Shown here piece after piece: positions 1 through 9,094 of a DNA stretch of 64,000 bases (its first letter is position 1; the number at the start of each line of letters is the position of its first letter). The DNA comes from Parvibaculum sp. GTDB lineage: Bacteria > Pseudomonadota > Alphaproteobacteria > Parvibaculales > Parvibaculaceae. The notes beneath the pieces are model-generated. The model saw only the letters and a list, made by a program, of their open reading frames with translations, ran no database searches and was not told where the DNA came from. The stretch covers positions 337,547 through 401,546 of the forward strand of contig JAUSMV010000005.1 in assembly GCA_030645235.1 (NCBI GenBank), written 5' to 3'. The position numbers and the translations under genes were made by a program.

Positions 1-2
1 CC

Positions 3-812
3 ACGCCGCGCAGCAACTATGCTGACACGATCAGCGCTGTCGTTGATCTTGTTACGCGTATCGAAACTGAAACCGGCCAGACCGGCACCGTCGGTATCGG
101 CATGCCCGGCGCCATATCGCCCGCGACCGGCCTCATCAAAAACGCCAACAGCACGTGGCTGAACGAGATGCCGTTTAACGCCGATCTCGAAGCAGCACTC
201 AAGCGCCCGGTCCGCATCGCCAACGATGCCGATTGCTTCACGCTGTCGGAAGCGACAGACGGCGCAGCCGCAGGCGCTCCCTCTGTGTTGGGCGTCATCA
301 TCGGCACCGGCGTCGGCGGCGGTCTTGTTATCAACGGACGCTTGCATAGCGGACCAAACGCCATTGCCGGCGAATGGGGTCACAATCCTTTGCCCTGGAT
401 ATTACCCGACGAAATGCCCGGACCCGATTGCTATTGTGGCAAGAAGGGCTGCATCGAGGTTTGGAATTCCGGCCCCGCCTTTGAGGCCGAATACAAGAGC
501 ATCGAAAAAGAAACGTTGAACGCTACAGAGATTGTCACCGCCGCACGGGCCGGACATCGACCTGCCAAATCTGCACTGCGGCGCTATTCTGACCGCATGG
601 CCCGAGCCCTCGCACATGTCATCAATATCATTGACCCGCATGTCATCGTGCTCGGCGGCGGCATGTCGAATGTCGATGAAATTTATGATGAAATCCCGTC
701 GCGCTGGGGTTCATATGTTTTCTCGGACCGCGTGGACACCAAGCTCGTCCGCAACAAGCACGGTGACTCAAGCGGCGTGCGCGGCGCAGCATGGCTCTGG
801 CCGGACAAATAG
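3..812 (+). CDS. ROK family sugar kinase, 5' end outside window
   Basis: The reading frame is open from base 3, so the N-terminus lies upstream of the window and about 269 residues are visible. It shows the ROK sugar-kinase hallmarks: a phosphate-binding segment with GTGVGGG (about base 304), the GEWGH stretch (about base 370), and the zinc site [10 protein letters not shown] (about bases 430-459), matching the CxCGxxGCxE ROK signature. ROK kinases phosphorylate hexoses or amino-sugars in the cytoplasm with ATP. The DNA-binding domain of NagC/Mlc-type ROK repressors, if any, would be in the missing part, but the start of the visible portion resembles the kinase domain, so a fructokinase/glucokinase-type enzyme is favoured. 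The substrate cannot be read. The stop lies 2 nt before the preferred dinB start. Confidence 0.88.
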   Translation, partial: TPRSNYADTISAVVDLVTRIETETGQTGTVGIGMPGAISPATGLIKNANSTWLNEMPFNADLEAALKRPVRIANDADCFTLSEATDGAAAGAPSVLGVIIGTGVGGGLVINGRLHSGPNAIAGEWGHNPLPWILPDEMPGPDCYCGKKGCIEVWNSGPAFEAEYKSIEKETLNATEIVTAARAGHRPAKSALRRYSDRMARALAHVINIIDPHVIVLGGGMSNVDEIYDEIPSRWGSYVFSDRVDTKLVRNKHGDSSGVRGAAWLWPDK

Positions 813-814
813 CT

Positions 815-2140
815 ATGACCGACGCAGACCAAAACACTGGAACAGACCTCTCTTCCGGTTTTTGCCGAGACTGCTATGCGCCTGTCACAACAAACGCCAA
901 ACGATGCCCCAACTGCAACCGCCCGCGCCTCGCGCGACATGCCGAGATTCATTCGCTCGCCATCGCACATCTTGATTGCGATGCATTTTATGCCTCAGTT
1001 GAAAAACGCGACAACCCTGAACTGAACGACAAGCCCATCATCATCGGGGGCGGCAAGCGCGGCGTCGTTTCAACCTGCTGCTATGTCGCGCGCATTCGCG
1101 GCGTTCGTTCAGCCATGCCCATGTTCAAGGCCTTGCAGGCTTGCCCAGAAGCCATCGTCATCAAACCTGACATGGAAAAATATGCGCGAGTCGGGCGCGA
1201 GGTACGCCAGATGATGCGCGACCTGACACCACTTGTTGAACCGCTTTCCATCGACGAGGCTTTTCTGGACCTCAACGGCACAGAGCTTTTACATCACGCC
1301 TCACCCGCGATCAGCATGGCCAAATTGCAAGCCCGCATCGAAAAAGAAATCGGCATCACAGTTTCTGTCGGCCTAAGCTATTGCAAATTTCTGGCGAAGA
1401 TTGCCTCCGACATAGACAAGCCGCGCGGTTTCTCCACCATTGGCCGCGAAGAAGCGCTTGGATTTCTCGCGAGCAAACCGATCTCGCTCATATGGGGTGT
1501 CGGCAAAGCCTTTGAGGCGAAGCTCGCCCGCGACGGTCTCACGCGCATCGCTCAGTTACAGCGCATGGAAGAAAACGATCTGATGGCGCGCTACGGCATC
1601 ATGGGGAGAAGGCTCTGGCGGCTCTCACGTGGGCTTGATGACCGCCATGTGTCGAGCCGCAACGGTGCCAAGACCATTTCGGCAGAGACCACATTTTTCG
1701 ATGACATTTCAGATGCCGAAGAACTACGCCGCAAACTTTGGCCGCTCTGCGAACGCGTCGCCACACGAGCCAAAACAGCAGGTCAATCCGGCCAGACCGT
1801 TGTGCTGAAACTCAAGACAGGCGACTTCAAAAGTCGCACACGCAGCATCACCCTGCCCGATCCGACGCAACTTGCGGAAGTGATCTTCCGCACCAGCGCC
1901 CCTCTGCTTGCCAAAGAAGCCGATGGCACGGCTTTTCGTCTGCTCGGCGTCGGCATTTCGCAGTTGCACGACGCCGACTATGCGGACCCGCCTGACATGC
2001 TGGACCCCGCAGCCACCCGCCGCGCCGACGCTGAACGCGCGATGGACAAGGTCCGGGCGCGTTTTGGCCGCGATGCGATTATCAAAGGACGCGGCATGAG
2101 AACGGCCAAGAAGCCCGACAAAACCGGAAATGATGATTAG
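815..2140 (+). CDS. dinB: DNA polymerase IV (Y-family translesion polymerase)
   Basis: Error-prone Y-family polymerase that copies past damaged bases. Using the ATG at 815 (441 aa) avoids overlap with the ROK gene; an in-frame ATG at 791 would add eight residues. Catalytic motifs are present: [12 protein letters not shown] with the first metal aspartates, and [12 protein letters not shown] with the SIDE carboxylates. The [15 protein letters not shown] helix, a helix-hairpin-helix region ([16 protein letters not shown]) and a little-finger domain follow. Ahead of the palm lies a CxxC-x10-CxxC zinc-ribbon-like segment (C17, C20, C31, C34), absent from E. coli DinB; I recall similar N-termini in some alphaproteobacterial homologues. 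No LexA-type box is visible because the operon promoter is probably upstream of the window. Confidence 0.95.
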   Translation: MTDADQNTGTDLSSGFCRDCYAPVTTNAKRCPNCNRPRLARHAEIHSLAIAHLDCDAFYASVEKRDNPELNDKPIIIGGGKRGVVSTCCYVARIRGVRSAMPMFKALQACPEAIVIKPDMEKYARVGREVRQMMRDLTPLVEPLSIDEAFLDLNGTELLHHASPAISMAKLQARIEKEIGITVSVGLSYCKFLAKIASDIDKPRGFSTIGREEALGFLASKPISLIWGVGKAFEAKLARDGLTRIAQLQRMEENDLMARYGIMGRRLWRLSRGLDDRHVSSRNGAKTISAETTFFDDISDAEELRRKLWPLCERVATRAKTAGQSGQTVVLKLKTGDFKSRTRSITLPDPTQLAEVIFRTSAPLLAKEADGTAFRLLGVGISQLHDADYADPPDMLDPAATRRADAERAMDKVRARFGRDAIIKGRGMRTAKKPDKTGNDD

Positions 2141-3018
2141 CAGCTGCCGGGTTTGAAATACTCAACGTCTTGCAGCGTGCCTTTGATGCTCGCGTCCTGA
2201 TAAATGAGTTTCAAAGTACCCATGACGCCGTTTGGAAACGCTGTGTAATCCATTTCAAAACTGGGCGAAGTATCCGCCGTATCGGTCGGCTCTTCGGGGT
2301 TCATGTCAAAATAACTGACATGAACAGTGCGGACCTTCATCTGCGCAAGAGTGACGCCTTCGCTTGCATTCTTAATCTGGATGTTACCCGCATCGCCCGG
2401 CATTTGCTCACCCTTGGCGATAAAGGCAGTGACGTTGGTTGCGTATTTTTGTGCACCGTCAAACAAAAGATTCACATAGGACGGCTGCCCCCGACTAATC
2501 GCTTTGCTGAGGCCTGTATTGAAGGCATTAGGAAACTGCAAATCGCCGGGCAGCTCAATGGGGTCGCCATACTCAAGTTCGAGTATGACTTTGCCGTCGG
2601 CGCGTTTAGCCTTGCCGAATTCCTGAGCACCCAAAACGCCGTCAGTATATTCCGTGCGATCAAAGCGGAACTCATTGCCATCCACCGACTCCCATGCGCT
2701 AAGGCGCACATCACTGACTGAGAGCTGCCCCATATCATCGGTGGTCCTAGTCACCACACGTTGTTCAGACGTATAGCCATCACAAGACGGGCCGCCGCGC
2801 CATTCGAGAACCATGCGTCCTTCAAGGCTGGCGACACCGCCCGCCGAAGAGGCCTGATCGAGGCTAAGATCATATACCGCGCGATGCGGTTGTTGCTCCA
2901 CGATGCGCTGACCTGTGCTGACAAAAACCACGACAAAAACCGAAGCCGCCACAGTCGCCGCTACAGCCACACCTACCGCAGCCATAACTCCTATCGGTCG
3001 CATTAAACCTTGCATCAT
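2137..3018 (-). CDS. eipB: EipB-like periplasmic cell-envelope protein (DUF1849)
   Basis: Resembles EipB, a periplasmic beta-spiral protein needed for envelope integrity in Brucella. Start ATG 3018 is chosen because AAGGTGAG lies 8 nt upstream; the open frame continues to 3069 without a better start. It gives 293 aa, close to the family's roughly 280. The N-terminus is an uncleaved anchor or signal peptide rich in Ala and Val (about residues 6-33). Family features are the conserved GGPSCDGYT segment and a C-terminal cysteine (C79 and C293 here), the pair that forms a disulfide in EipB. The stop overlaps the dinB stop by 4 nt, so the two genes are convergent. The assignment is by motif recognition. 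Confidence 0.85.
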   Translation of the reverse strand: MMQGLMRPIGVMAAVGVAVAATVAASVFVVVFVSTGQRIVEQQPHRAVYDLSLDQASSAGGVASLEGRMVLEWRGGPSCDGYTSEQRVVTRTTDDMGQLSVSDVRLSAWESVDGNEFRFDRTEYTDGVLGAQEFGKAKRADGKVILELEYGDPIELPGDLQFPNAFNTGLSKAISRGQPSYVNLLFDGAQKYATNVTAFIAKGEQMPGDAGNIQIKNASEGVTLAQMKVRTVHVSYFDMNPEEPTDTADTSPSFEMDYTAFPNGVMGTLKLIYQDASIKGTLQDVEYFKPGSC

Positions 3019-3089
3019 ATCTCTCACCTTATCGATCGAAAGGTTGGGGCTTTCCGTCGCGCGCGCCATCCAGTAAACCAGAGCGTCAG

Positions 3090-3103
3090 TTGAATTACAT
3101 CAA
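3090..3103. promoter_or_regulatory. FNR/FixK-like box, one mismatch
   Basis: TTGAATTACATCAA matches the FNR/CRP-type consensus TTGAT-N4-ATCAA at 9 of 10 positions. It lies in the divergent gap between eipB (start 3018) and the 2-hydroxyacid dehydrogenase (start 3126). The distance of about 72 nt to eipB suits an activator site better than the 22 nt to the other gene. A perfect box with the same TTAC spacer occurs at 34967. Confidence 0.4.
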
Positions 3104-3125
3104 GCCAATTATATAAAGCATTCGC

Positions 3126-4079
3126 ATGGCGCCGAAACTCCTTATTACCCGCAAACTGCCGCCGGACGTCGAAGCCCGCGCAGCAAAATCGTTCCACATT
3201 CAGACAAACCGGAACGATGCCCTGCCCGATCAGGCATCCACTATCACATCTGCGGTGGGTCATGACGCGATACTCGCCACCGTGACCGATCGGCTCGACG
3301 CGACGACAATCGCACAACTGCCGGACAGCATCAAAATCATCGCCAGTTTTTCTGTCGGCACCGACCATATCGACCTCGCCGCTGCCAAAGCGCGCGGCAT
3401 TGTCGTGACCAACACACCCGATGTGTTGACCGATGCAACGGCCGATATCGCCTTATTGCTTTTGCTCGGCGCGGCGCGCGGGGCAGCCTCCGGCATGTCG
3501 GCGATACGCGACAACACATGGGCCAACTGGGCACCGACGGGTATGCTTGGCATATCACTCACCGGCAAGCGACTCGGCATTCTCGGCATGGGACGCATCG
3601 GGCAGGCGGTCGCCAAACGCGCCCGGGCCTTTGGGATGCATATCCATTATCACAATCATCGCGCTGTGAACGGCATAGATAATGCGACTTTTCATCCGAC
3701 GCTCGAAAGTCTGCTCGACGTTTCGGATTTCTTCTCGATCAACTGCGCCTCAACATCTGAGACGCGCGGCATCATCAATGCGGCAGCACTCGCACAGTTG
3801 CCAAGAGGAGCAATCGTCATCAACACGGCGCGCGGCGACATCATTAATGATGATGCACTCATCGCCGCTTTGCAATCCGGCCATCTCGCCGCTATCGGTC
3901 TTGATGTCTTCAATAACGAACCCCGCATTGACCCGCGCTACCGGACCTTACCCAATGCTTTCTTGTTGCCACATCTGGGCAGCGCAACACTCGAAACGCG
4001 CAATGCGATGGGCTTTCGCGCGCTCGATAATCTCGACGATTTCTTCGCCGGACGTCCACCGCGTGATCGTGTGGTCTGA
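3126..4079 (+). CDS. D-2-hydroxyacid dehydrogenase (glyoxylate/hydroxypyruvate reductase type)
   Basis: NAD(P)H-dependent reductase of 2-keto acids, 317 aa. It carries the dinucleotide-binding loop GMGRIG (residues 154-159) and the family's catalytic triad Arg236 (TARGD), Glu265 (FNNEP) and His283 (PHLGSAT). Overall similarity in motif wording is to GhrB-like glyoxylate reductases, not phosphoglycerate dehydrogenase, since no C-terminal ACT domain is present. It stands alone: divergent from eipB upstream and followed by a 160-nt gap before the diguanylate cyclase. The exact substrate cannot be deduced. Confidence 0.92.
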   Translation: MAPKLLITRKLPPDVEARAAKSFHIQTNRNDALPDQASTITSAVGHDAILATVTDRLDATTIAQLPDSIKIIASFSVGTDHIDLAAAKARGIVVTNTPDVLTDATADIALLLLLGAARGAASGMSAIRDNTWANWAPTGMLGISLTGKRLGILGMGRIGQAVAKRARAFGMHIHYHNHRAVNGIDNATFHPTLESLLDVSDFFSINCASTSETRGIINAAALAQLPRGAIVINTARGDIINDDALIAALQSGHLAAIGLDVFNNEPRIDPRYRTLPNAFLLPHLGSATLETRNAMGFRALDNLDDFFAGRPPRDRVV

Positions 4080-4239
4080 CACGCCGCCTGCCCGGCAATA
4101 CTTTCGTATGACGGCATAATTTGCCGACTAATGGACGTTCATTAATTTAGAAAACGGCAGAATCCCGGTAAATTACGACTGGCAAGAGCTTTGCAATTTA
4201 CCCTGTGACCATTGTCTTTAATGGGCTTAGGGGAACGAA

Positions 4240-4956
4240 ATGAGACGCGAAAAAATTGCCATTACGGCTCCAAAGCCGTCAAAGGCTGGTAGCATGTTTG
4301 CGGGCACAGACGACGCGACAAACAGATTTCGTCACTTCATCACCGATGAGGGACTGAAAGCCCGTCCCGATCGCATTCTGGCAAGCGCATTGAGCTATGC
4401 CGTCGAAGCGGAAAGCCGCATCGCTGAACTCAATGCCCGCGTCGCCCAGCTTGAAAACATGGCGATGACTGACGAACTGACCGGCCTCCTGAACCGCCGT
4501 GGCTTTGACAGCATTCTCCAGCGCAATCTGATGAGCGCCGCACGCTATGATGAAAGCGGCATCCTCGCCTATTTCGATCTCAATGACTTCAAAGGCATCA
4601 ACGACCGCCACGGCCACTTGATTGGTGACGATGTGCTGCGCGCCGTCGGCCGCCATCTCCAGAAAAGCGTCCGCGCCACTGACTATGCGGCGCGTCTCGG
4701 CGGTGATGAATTTGCGATCCTCTTCGTTCGCGCCCAACAGATCCCTGCCCGCGAACGCGCCCGCCAACTCGTGCGCGGCCTCAACAAGCTGGGATTGTCG
4801 TCACCAGCGGGCAAGATCTCTGTGCGTGCCAGCCTCGGCATTGCCTCTTACGATGCCAACACAGAAGCACAAGACCTGCTCGAACGCGCCGACCGCGCCA
4901 TGTATGCCGACAAGAGCAAAGGCAGCCACGCCTCGCGCCTCATCATTAACGGCTGA
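4240..4956 (+). CDS. Diguanylate cyclase with GGDEF domain
   Basis: Makes cyclic-di-GMP from two GTP. The start ATG follows GGGGA. The 238-aa protein has about 75 unremarkable N-terminal residues ending in a short coiled coil (roughly 54-74), then the GGDEF domain beginning MTDELTGLLNRRGFD. The active-site GGDEF is intact at 154-158, and the product-inhibition I-site RATD (145-148) sits exactly five residues before it, so the enzyme should be active and feedback-inhibited. There is no transmembrane or recognisable sensor domain, so the input signal is unknown. Convergent with aguA, 2 nt between stops. Confidence 0.95.
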   Translation: MRREKIAITAPKPSKAGSMFAGTDDATNRFRHFITDEGLKARPDRILASALSYAVEAESRIAELNARVAQLENMAMTDELTGLLNRRGFDSILQRNLMSAARYDESGILAYFDLNDFKGINDRHGHLIGDDVLRAVGRHLQKSVRATDYAARLGGDEFAILFVRAQQIPARERARQLVRGLNKLGLSSPAGKISVRASLGIASYDANTEAQDLLERADRAMYADKSKGSHASRLIING

Positions 4957-4958
4957 TC

Positions 4959-5999
4959 CTAAAGCGGCGTGCCGACCGGTTGCTGCTGCGTGATGCAATG
5001 GATAACGCCGCCGCCTGCCGCGATGTCGAGTGACGGCACCTGCACCACTTTGCGATCGGGAAATGCGTCCGCAATAATCTTGCGGGCGACTTCGTCATTC
5101 GGATCGTCAAATGACGGCATTACAATCCCGCCATTGGCAATATAGAAATTCACATAGGATGTTGAAAGCCTGCGCCCGTCACCGCGCGTGAGGTTCCGCT
5201 TGGGCTGCGGCACCTCAATAATTTCGAGCTTGTTGCCATGCGCATCTTTCGCCGCCTCAAGACGCTTGCGATTGTCCTGCATGCGCATCCAGTTGAGATC
5301 ACTCTTGTCTTCCGGCATATGCAGGATGACGCGACCCGGACCGGCAAAGCAGCAGATCATATCAACATGGCCATCCGTCTCGTCATCTTCGAGGCCGCGA
5401 TCGAGCCAGATGATCCGGCGTACACCGAGATGCAGCGCCAGACGTTCTTCGATCTGCTGCCGCGTCAGTTCCGGATTACGGTTCTCGTTGAGCAAACATT
5501 CCTCGGTCGTCAGCAACGTGCCGTATCCATCCGCACAGATGGAGCCGCCTTCAAGCACCATCGGACCTTCATATTTTTTTGTCCTGGCGTGTTCGAGAAT
5601 AAGCCCGCCCACTTTAGCGTCATTGTCATGGGGCCAGTAGCTGTTGCCCCAAGCATTGAAACGCCAATGAACGCCGGCCGTGTGACCTTTACCATCAATG
5701 AGAAAAATCGGACCGGAATCACGTGCCCAGGAATCGTCAATTTCAAATGGCACAATCTCAACACCGCGCCCGCATGCGAGCTGGGCCTGCGCCGCGTCCG
5801 CCGGACGACAGACCATGGACACAGGCTCGAACTGCGAGATGGCACGCGCGACCTGCGCATAGGCCATATAGGCCTGCGGCAATTGCTCGCCCCAGACCTC
5901 ACCGCGTGACGGCCACTGCATCCAGCAACGCGCATGGGGTTCCCATTCGGCGGGCATGAACAGACCATCATCAGCAGGTGTATGCGCAGAACTTCTCAT
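4959..5999 (-). CDS. aguA: Agmatine deiminase
   Basis: Converts agmatine to N-carbamoylputrescine plus ammonia, the first step of the AguA-AguB route to putrescine. Start 5999 is chosen because GGGAG lies 6 nt upstream of that ATG; an ATG at 6029 has no such site. The 346-aa product shows the guanidine-modifying enzyme residues: WARDSGP, ETDGHVDM, and the nucleophilic cysteine in GGGVIHCITQQQP (C335). N-carbamoylputrescine amidohydrolase (aguB), often adjacent, is not in the window. Confidence 0.94.
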   Translation of the reverse strand: MRSSAHTPADDGLFMPAEWEPHARCWMQWPSRGEVWGEQLPQAYMAYAQVARAISQFEPVSMVCRPADAAQAQLACGRGVEIVPFEIDDSWARDSGPIFLIDGKGHTAGVHWRFNAWGNSYWPHDNDAKVGGLILEHARTKKYEGPMVLEGGSICADGYGTLLTTEECLLNENRNPELTRQQIEERLALHLGVRRIIWLDRGLEDDETDGHVDMICCFAGPGRVILHMPEDKSDLNWMRMQDNRKRLEAAKDAHGNKLEIIEVPQPKRNLTRGDGRRLSTSYVNFYIANGGIVMPSFDDPNDEVARKIIADAFPDRKVVQVPSLDIAAGGGVIHCITQQQPVGTPL

Positions 6000-6096
6000 T
6001 TCGATCTCCCGAAGGGCTTTCACACCCATGAGCCATGTATGCTAGGTATACCTACTCGCAATCGCCACGCAACAGTCAGAAACGGGGAGACAAAAC

Positions 6097-6564
6097 ATGG
6101 CCGGACGCATTGAAGCACGACTGAAAGAGCTGGGCATTACTTTGCCGCAAGCCGCCACACCCGTCGCCAATTACGTGCCTTTTGTCATCACCGGAAACCT
6201 CGTTTTCATCTCCGGCCAAGGCCCGATGGGCCCAAAGGGTGTTGAATATGCGGGCAAGCTCGGCCGCGATTTTGACGTCGAGCAAGGCAAGAAAGCGGCG
6301 CGTCTCACGGCGCTCAATGTCATCGCTCAACTCAAGAATGCGGTCGGCGGCGACCTCGACCGCGTCACCCGCGTCGTCAAACTTTTGGGTTTCGTCAACT
6401 CAACGCCGGAGTTCAACCAACAGCCCTTCGTCATCAACGGCGCATCGGATCTGATGGTCGAAATTTTCGGCGATGCCGGACGCCATGCCCGCTCTGCCGT
6501 TTCCGCCCCGAGCCTCCCCGTTGACATTGCGGTTGAGGTCGAAGCCATCTTCGAAATCAAGTAA
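6097..6564 (+). CDS. RidA/YjgF-family protein
   Basis: A 155-aa member of the RidA (YjgF/YER057c/UK114) superfamily, which in its archetype hydrolyses reactive enamine/imine intermediates. Recognisable segments are NLVFISGQGP near residue 38, the helix VIAQLKNAVGGDLDRV, and the C-terminal RSAVSAPSLPVDIAVEVEAI strand, which carries the arginine region expected to contact carboxylates. It is longer than RidA itself (about 128 aa) and fits the subgroup of larger RidA-like proteins whose activity is not settled. A strong GGGGAG site precedes the ATG. The next gene begins 9 nt after the stop, so an operon with the acyltransferase and HIT protein is likely. Confidence 0.9.
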   Translation: MAGRIEARLKELGITLPQAATPVANYVPFVITGNLVFISGQGPMGPKGVEYAGKLGRDFDVEQGKKAARLTALNVIAQLKNAVGGDLDRVTRVVKLLGFVNSTPEFNQQPFVINGASDLMVEIFGDAGRHARSAVSAPSLPVDIAVEVEAIFEIK

Positions 6565-6573
6565 ACTCAATTC

Positions 6574-7770
6574 ATGGGTGACGCGGAACAGGCCATCATC
6601 AAAGTAGCGCAAGGGCTGGGTGCCGTGGACCCTGCCCAATGGGATGCCTGCGCGAACCCTGAGGGTGAGCCATACAATCCGTTTCTCTCACATGCTTTTC
6701 TGCACGCGCTTGAAGAGAGCGGATCAGCCAACCGGCGCACGGGATGGATGCCCTATCATCTTCTGTTTGAAGACGCGACGGGCGTGCTTGCCGGTTGCGT
6801 ACCGATGTATCTGAAAGGGCATAGCCGCGGCGAATATGTTTTCGACCAAGGCTGGGCCGACGCATACGAACGCGTGGGCGGCAGCTACTACCCGAAGCTA
6901 CTGATCGCGGTTCCCTTCACACCGGCAACGGGACCGCGTCTGCTGACCAGACCCGGTGCGGGACGGGCTGCGGCGGAAGATCAACTGCTTGCTGCTGCAC
7001 TCGAAGTTGCGCGGCGCACGAATGTCTCGTCGTTGCATTTCAATTTTCTGACGGAGCGCCAATGGACGCTGCTCGGTGAGCGCGGGCTGCTTTTGCGCAA
7101 CGATCAACAATTCCACTGGCACAATCACAACTACAAAAATTTCGATGATTTTCTCGCCGATCTCTCATCGCGCAAACGTAAAATGATCCGCAAGGAACGC
7201 GAAAAAGCCTTATGCAACGGCATCGAAGTCGAATGGGTGACAGGCAAAGACCTCACCGAATCCCATTGGGATGCCTTCTATGAATTCTATATGGATACCG
7301 GCCAACGTAAATGGGGCAGCCCCTATTTGACGCGCGAATTCTTCAGCCTCATCAATGAGCGTATGCCGGATGACACGCTGCTCATCATGGCCAAACGCAA
7401 CGGGCGCATGATTGCGGGCGCATTGAACTTTATCGGTTCGGAGGTTTTGTTCGGACGCAACTGGGGCGCGATTGAGCATCATCCGTTCCTGCATTTTGAA
7501 TGCTGCTACTATCAGGCCATCGACTTTGCGATTGCCAAAGGTCTGAAGCGCGTTGAAGCCGGCGCACAAGGCGAACACAAATTGGCGCGCGGCTATCTGC
7601 CATCAAAAACATTCAGTGCGCATTGGATCGAAAACGAAAGCTTCTCAAACGCGGTCGCTGACTATCTCAACCGCGAGCGCCAACATGTCGAGCATGATAT
7701 TGAAATGCTCAGCACCTACTCACCCTTCCGCCACACTGAAAATGCGGACACGCAAGAGGATGATTTCTGA
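6574..7770 (+). CDS. FemAB/GNAT-fold N-acyltransferase (DUF482/COG3146 type)
   Basis: A 398-aa predicted peptidoglycan- or aminoacyl-type N-acyltransferase of the COG3146 group. Typical family segments are NPFLSHAFLHALEESGS, the SRKRKMIRKEREK basic helix, YEFYMDTGQRKWGSPYL, and GAQGEHKLARGYLP near the C-terminus. These proteins are cytoplasmic, with two linked GNAT-like halves, but the natural substrate is not known. It is sandwiched tightly between the RidA-like gene (9 nt) and the HIT gene (3 nt), consistent with co-transcription. The start has no strong ribosome site; translation may be coupled. Confidence 0.85.
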   Translation: MGDAEQAIIKVAQGLGAVDPAQWDACANPEGEPYNPFLSHAFLHALEESGSANRRTGWMPYHLLFEDATGVLAGCVPMYLKGHSRGEYVFDQGWADAYERVGGSYYPKLLIAVPFTPATGPRLLTRPGAGRAAAEDQLLAAALEVARRTNVSSLHFNFLTERQWTLLGERGLLLRNDQQFHWHNHNYKNFDDFLADLSSRKRKMIRKEREKALCNGIEVEWVTGKDLTESHWDAFYEFYMDTGQRKWGSPYLTREFFSLINERMPDDTLLIMAKRNGRMIAGALNFIGSEVLFGRNWGAIEHHPFLHFECCYYQAIDFAIAKGLKRVEAGAQGEHKLARGYLPSKTFSAHWIENESFSNAVADYLNRERQHVEHDIEMLSTYSPFRHTENADTQEDDF

Positions 7771-7773
7771 CAC

Positions 7774-8193
7774 ATGGCATATGATCCGAATAACATTTTC
7801 GCCAAGATTCTGCGCGGCGAAGCACCGTCTTTCAAAGTCTATGAAGACGATAAAACACTGGCTTTCATGGATGTGATGCCGCAAGCAGATGGCCACATAC
7901 TCGTCATTCCGAAGTTTCCGGCAGAGAGCCTATTTGATCTTGACCCGGACTATATGGCCGCTGTCGCGCTCACCACGCAGAAGCTAGCGCCTGCTGTGAA
8001 ACGCGCTTTCAAAGCGCCCGGCATCATGGTCGCGCAGCTCAACGGCGCGGAAGCGGGACAGACTGTTTTCCATTTACACATGCACATCATCCCGCGTTTC
8101 AACGGCGTTGACATGAAGCTTCATGCACGCCAACTGGCCGACTTTGAACTACTGAAACAGCACGCAGAACGAATCAAAGCCGAGATAAAATAG
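7774..8193 (+). CDS. HIT-family nucleotide hydrolase/transferase
   Basis: A 139-aa histidine-triad protein, cytoplasmic. The diagnostic HLHMHII triad is at His100, His102 and His104, with the N-terminal half (FAKILRGEAPSFKVYEDD, DGHILVIPK) typical of Hint-type purine-nucleotide phosphoramidases. It begins 3 nt after the acyltransferase stop and is the last gene of the RidA-GNAT-HIT run; a long non-coding, repeat-rich region follows. Confidence 0.95.
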   Translation: MAYDPNNIFAKILRGEAPSFKVYEDDKTLAFMDVMPQADGHILVIPKFPAESLFDLDPDYMAAVALTTQKLAPAVKRAFKAPGIMVAQLNGAEAGQTVFHLHMHIIPRFNGVDMKLHARQLADFELLKQHAERIKAEIK

Positions 8194-8199
8194 GATCGC

Positions 8200-8380
8200 A
8201 AAAAGCGGGGATAAGGGTGATTTGAGGCTCGACGAAAGCTCGAAATTTCGAGCATTTCTTGCAAGAGATCGAGTGTTTCCATGTAGAGATCGTAAGTCAG
8301 TTCGTTGAGTACCTGAAAGTCGATAAAAAAATTTAATCCTCAGGCGGGGATAGAGGCCTAGGGTGGGACGAAATAAAGTT
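8200..8380. repeat. Dispersed intergenic repeat, copy A
   Basis: First of three copies (others near 36072 and 57694). The shared core begins TTCTTGCAAGAGATCGAG at 8256 and continues TGTTTCCATG(C/T)AGAGATCG, then CAGTTCGT, an AT-rich spacer, a C(G/A)GG(C/T)GGGGATAG segment and AAATAAA. Copies A and C also share the leading AAAAAGCGGG(G/A)ATAAG. All three lie in the same orientation just downstream of plus-strand genes or between operons. Confidence 0.75.
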
Positions 8381-8385
8381 ATGCC

Positions 8386-8524
8386 CACCTCCCCCTTGTG
8401 GGGAGGTCAAAAAATCTTCTGTAGATTTTTCGGGTGGGGGTAAGTAGCGGACAATAATCTTCGAGTAACCCCCACCCAAAATATTCGAAGGCGAATATTC
8501 TGACCTCCCCACAAGGGGGAGGTG
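8386..8524. repeat. Composite inverted repeat with nested hairpins
   Basis: Perfect 23-bp arms at 8386-8408 and 8502-8524 (CACCTCCCCCTTGTGGGGAG plus GTC, and its reverse complement). Each arm is followed inward by its own small hairpin (AAAATC/GATTTT on the left, AATATTCG/CGAATATT on the right) and then by GGGTGGGGGT or its complement. It therefore reads as two inverted copies of one 40-50 bp unit whose inner stem differs in sequence but keeps its pairing. Confidence 0.8.
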
Positions 8525-8565
8525 AGGAAAATCGGGCGAAATCGGTTTTTATATTTTAGTAAAAC

Positions 8566-8597
8566 AAAAAAGGCGCAACCCGCAGGTCGCGCCTTTT
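8566..8597 (-). terminator. Rho-independent terminator of the VOC gene
   Basis: AAAAAGGCGC, a 12-nt loop, then GCGCCTTTTT: a GC stem flanked by A and T runs, 17 nt past the stop of the minus-strand VOC gene. It could act in both directions. Confidence 0.8.
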
Positions 8598-8614
8598 TCA
8601 TTCGTACAAAGAGC

Positions 8615-8986
8615 TTACGCGCCCATGTGGAACGCGACGAGCTTGTTGCCGTCGAGGTCGCGGAAATAGCCACCGTAGAAATTGCCACCACGGTCGCCCG
8701 GTGCGCCTTCATCCTTGCCGCCAAGCGCGATGGCTTTGGCGTAAACTTTGTCAACATTGGCACGCGAACCAACGGCGAGCGCCACCATGTTGCCGTTGCC
8801 GACTGTCGCCTTGTTGCCGTCATGAGGTTTAATGACGCCGAGCATCGGGCCCTGACCGTTGGACCAGAGGATCAAACGGTCGCCGTCAACCATGGCGCGC
8901 TTTGCGCCGAGCAGACCGAGCACCTCGTCATAAAAAGCGCCACCCTTCACGCGGTCATTGCAACCAAGCGTTACATATCCAATCAT
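8615..8986 (-). CDS. VOC (glyoxalase/bleomycin-resistance fold) protein
   Basis: A single-domain vicinal-oxygen-chelate protein of 123 aa. The N-terminal MIGYVTLGCNDRVKGGAFYDEVLGLLGA and C-terminal GGNFYGGYFRDLDGNKLVAFHM strands are typical of small VOC proteins annotated as glyoxalase-like. Metal-ligand positions are only partly matched, and the characterised family covers many reactions, so no substrate is claimed. It is monocistronic: 108 nt separate it from the clpA stop upstream, with that gene's terminator-like hairpin between, and it ends at its own terminator. Confidence 0.88.
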   Translation of the reverse strand: MIGYVTLGCNDRVKGGAFYDEVLGLLGAKRAMVDGDRLILWSNGQGPMLGVIKPHDGNKATVGNGNMVALAVGSRANVDKVYAKAIALGGKDEGAPGDRGGNFYGGYFRDLDGNKLVAFHMGA

Positions 8987-9038
8987 TTCGTTCTCCCTTA
9001 TCGTTTTTTGATCTTAAGTTTCGCCTTAACACATTGAA

Positions 9039-9073
9039 AACGGCCATGAATTTCCAGATCATTCATGGCCGTT
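9039..9073 (-). terminator. Inverted repeat after clpA
   Basis: Perfect 13-bp arms AACGGCCATGAAT and ATTCATGGCCGTT with a 9-nt loop, 22 nt beyond the clpA stop. On the minus strand the stem is followed by TTTTCAATG, a short U-tract. Confidence 0.65.
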
Positions 9074-9094
9074 ACAATTTTTATTCCGTCAGCT

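Noticed and set aside
8386..8524. CRISPR array
   Set aside because: Only one inverted pair with nested stems; no regularly spaced direct repeats and no cas genes. No CRISPR was seen anywhere in the window.
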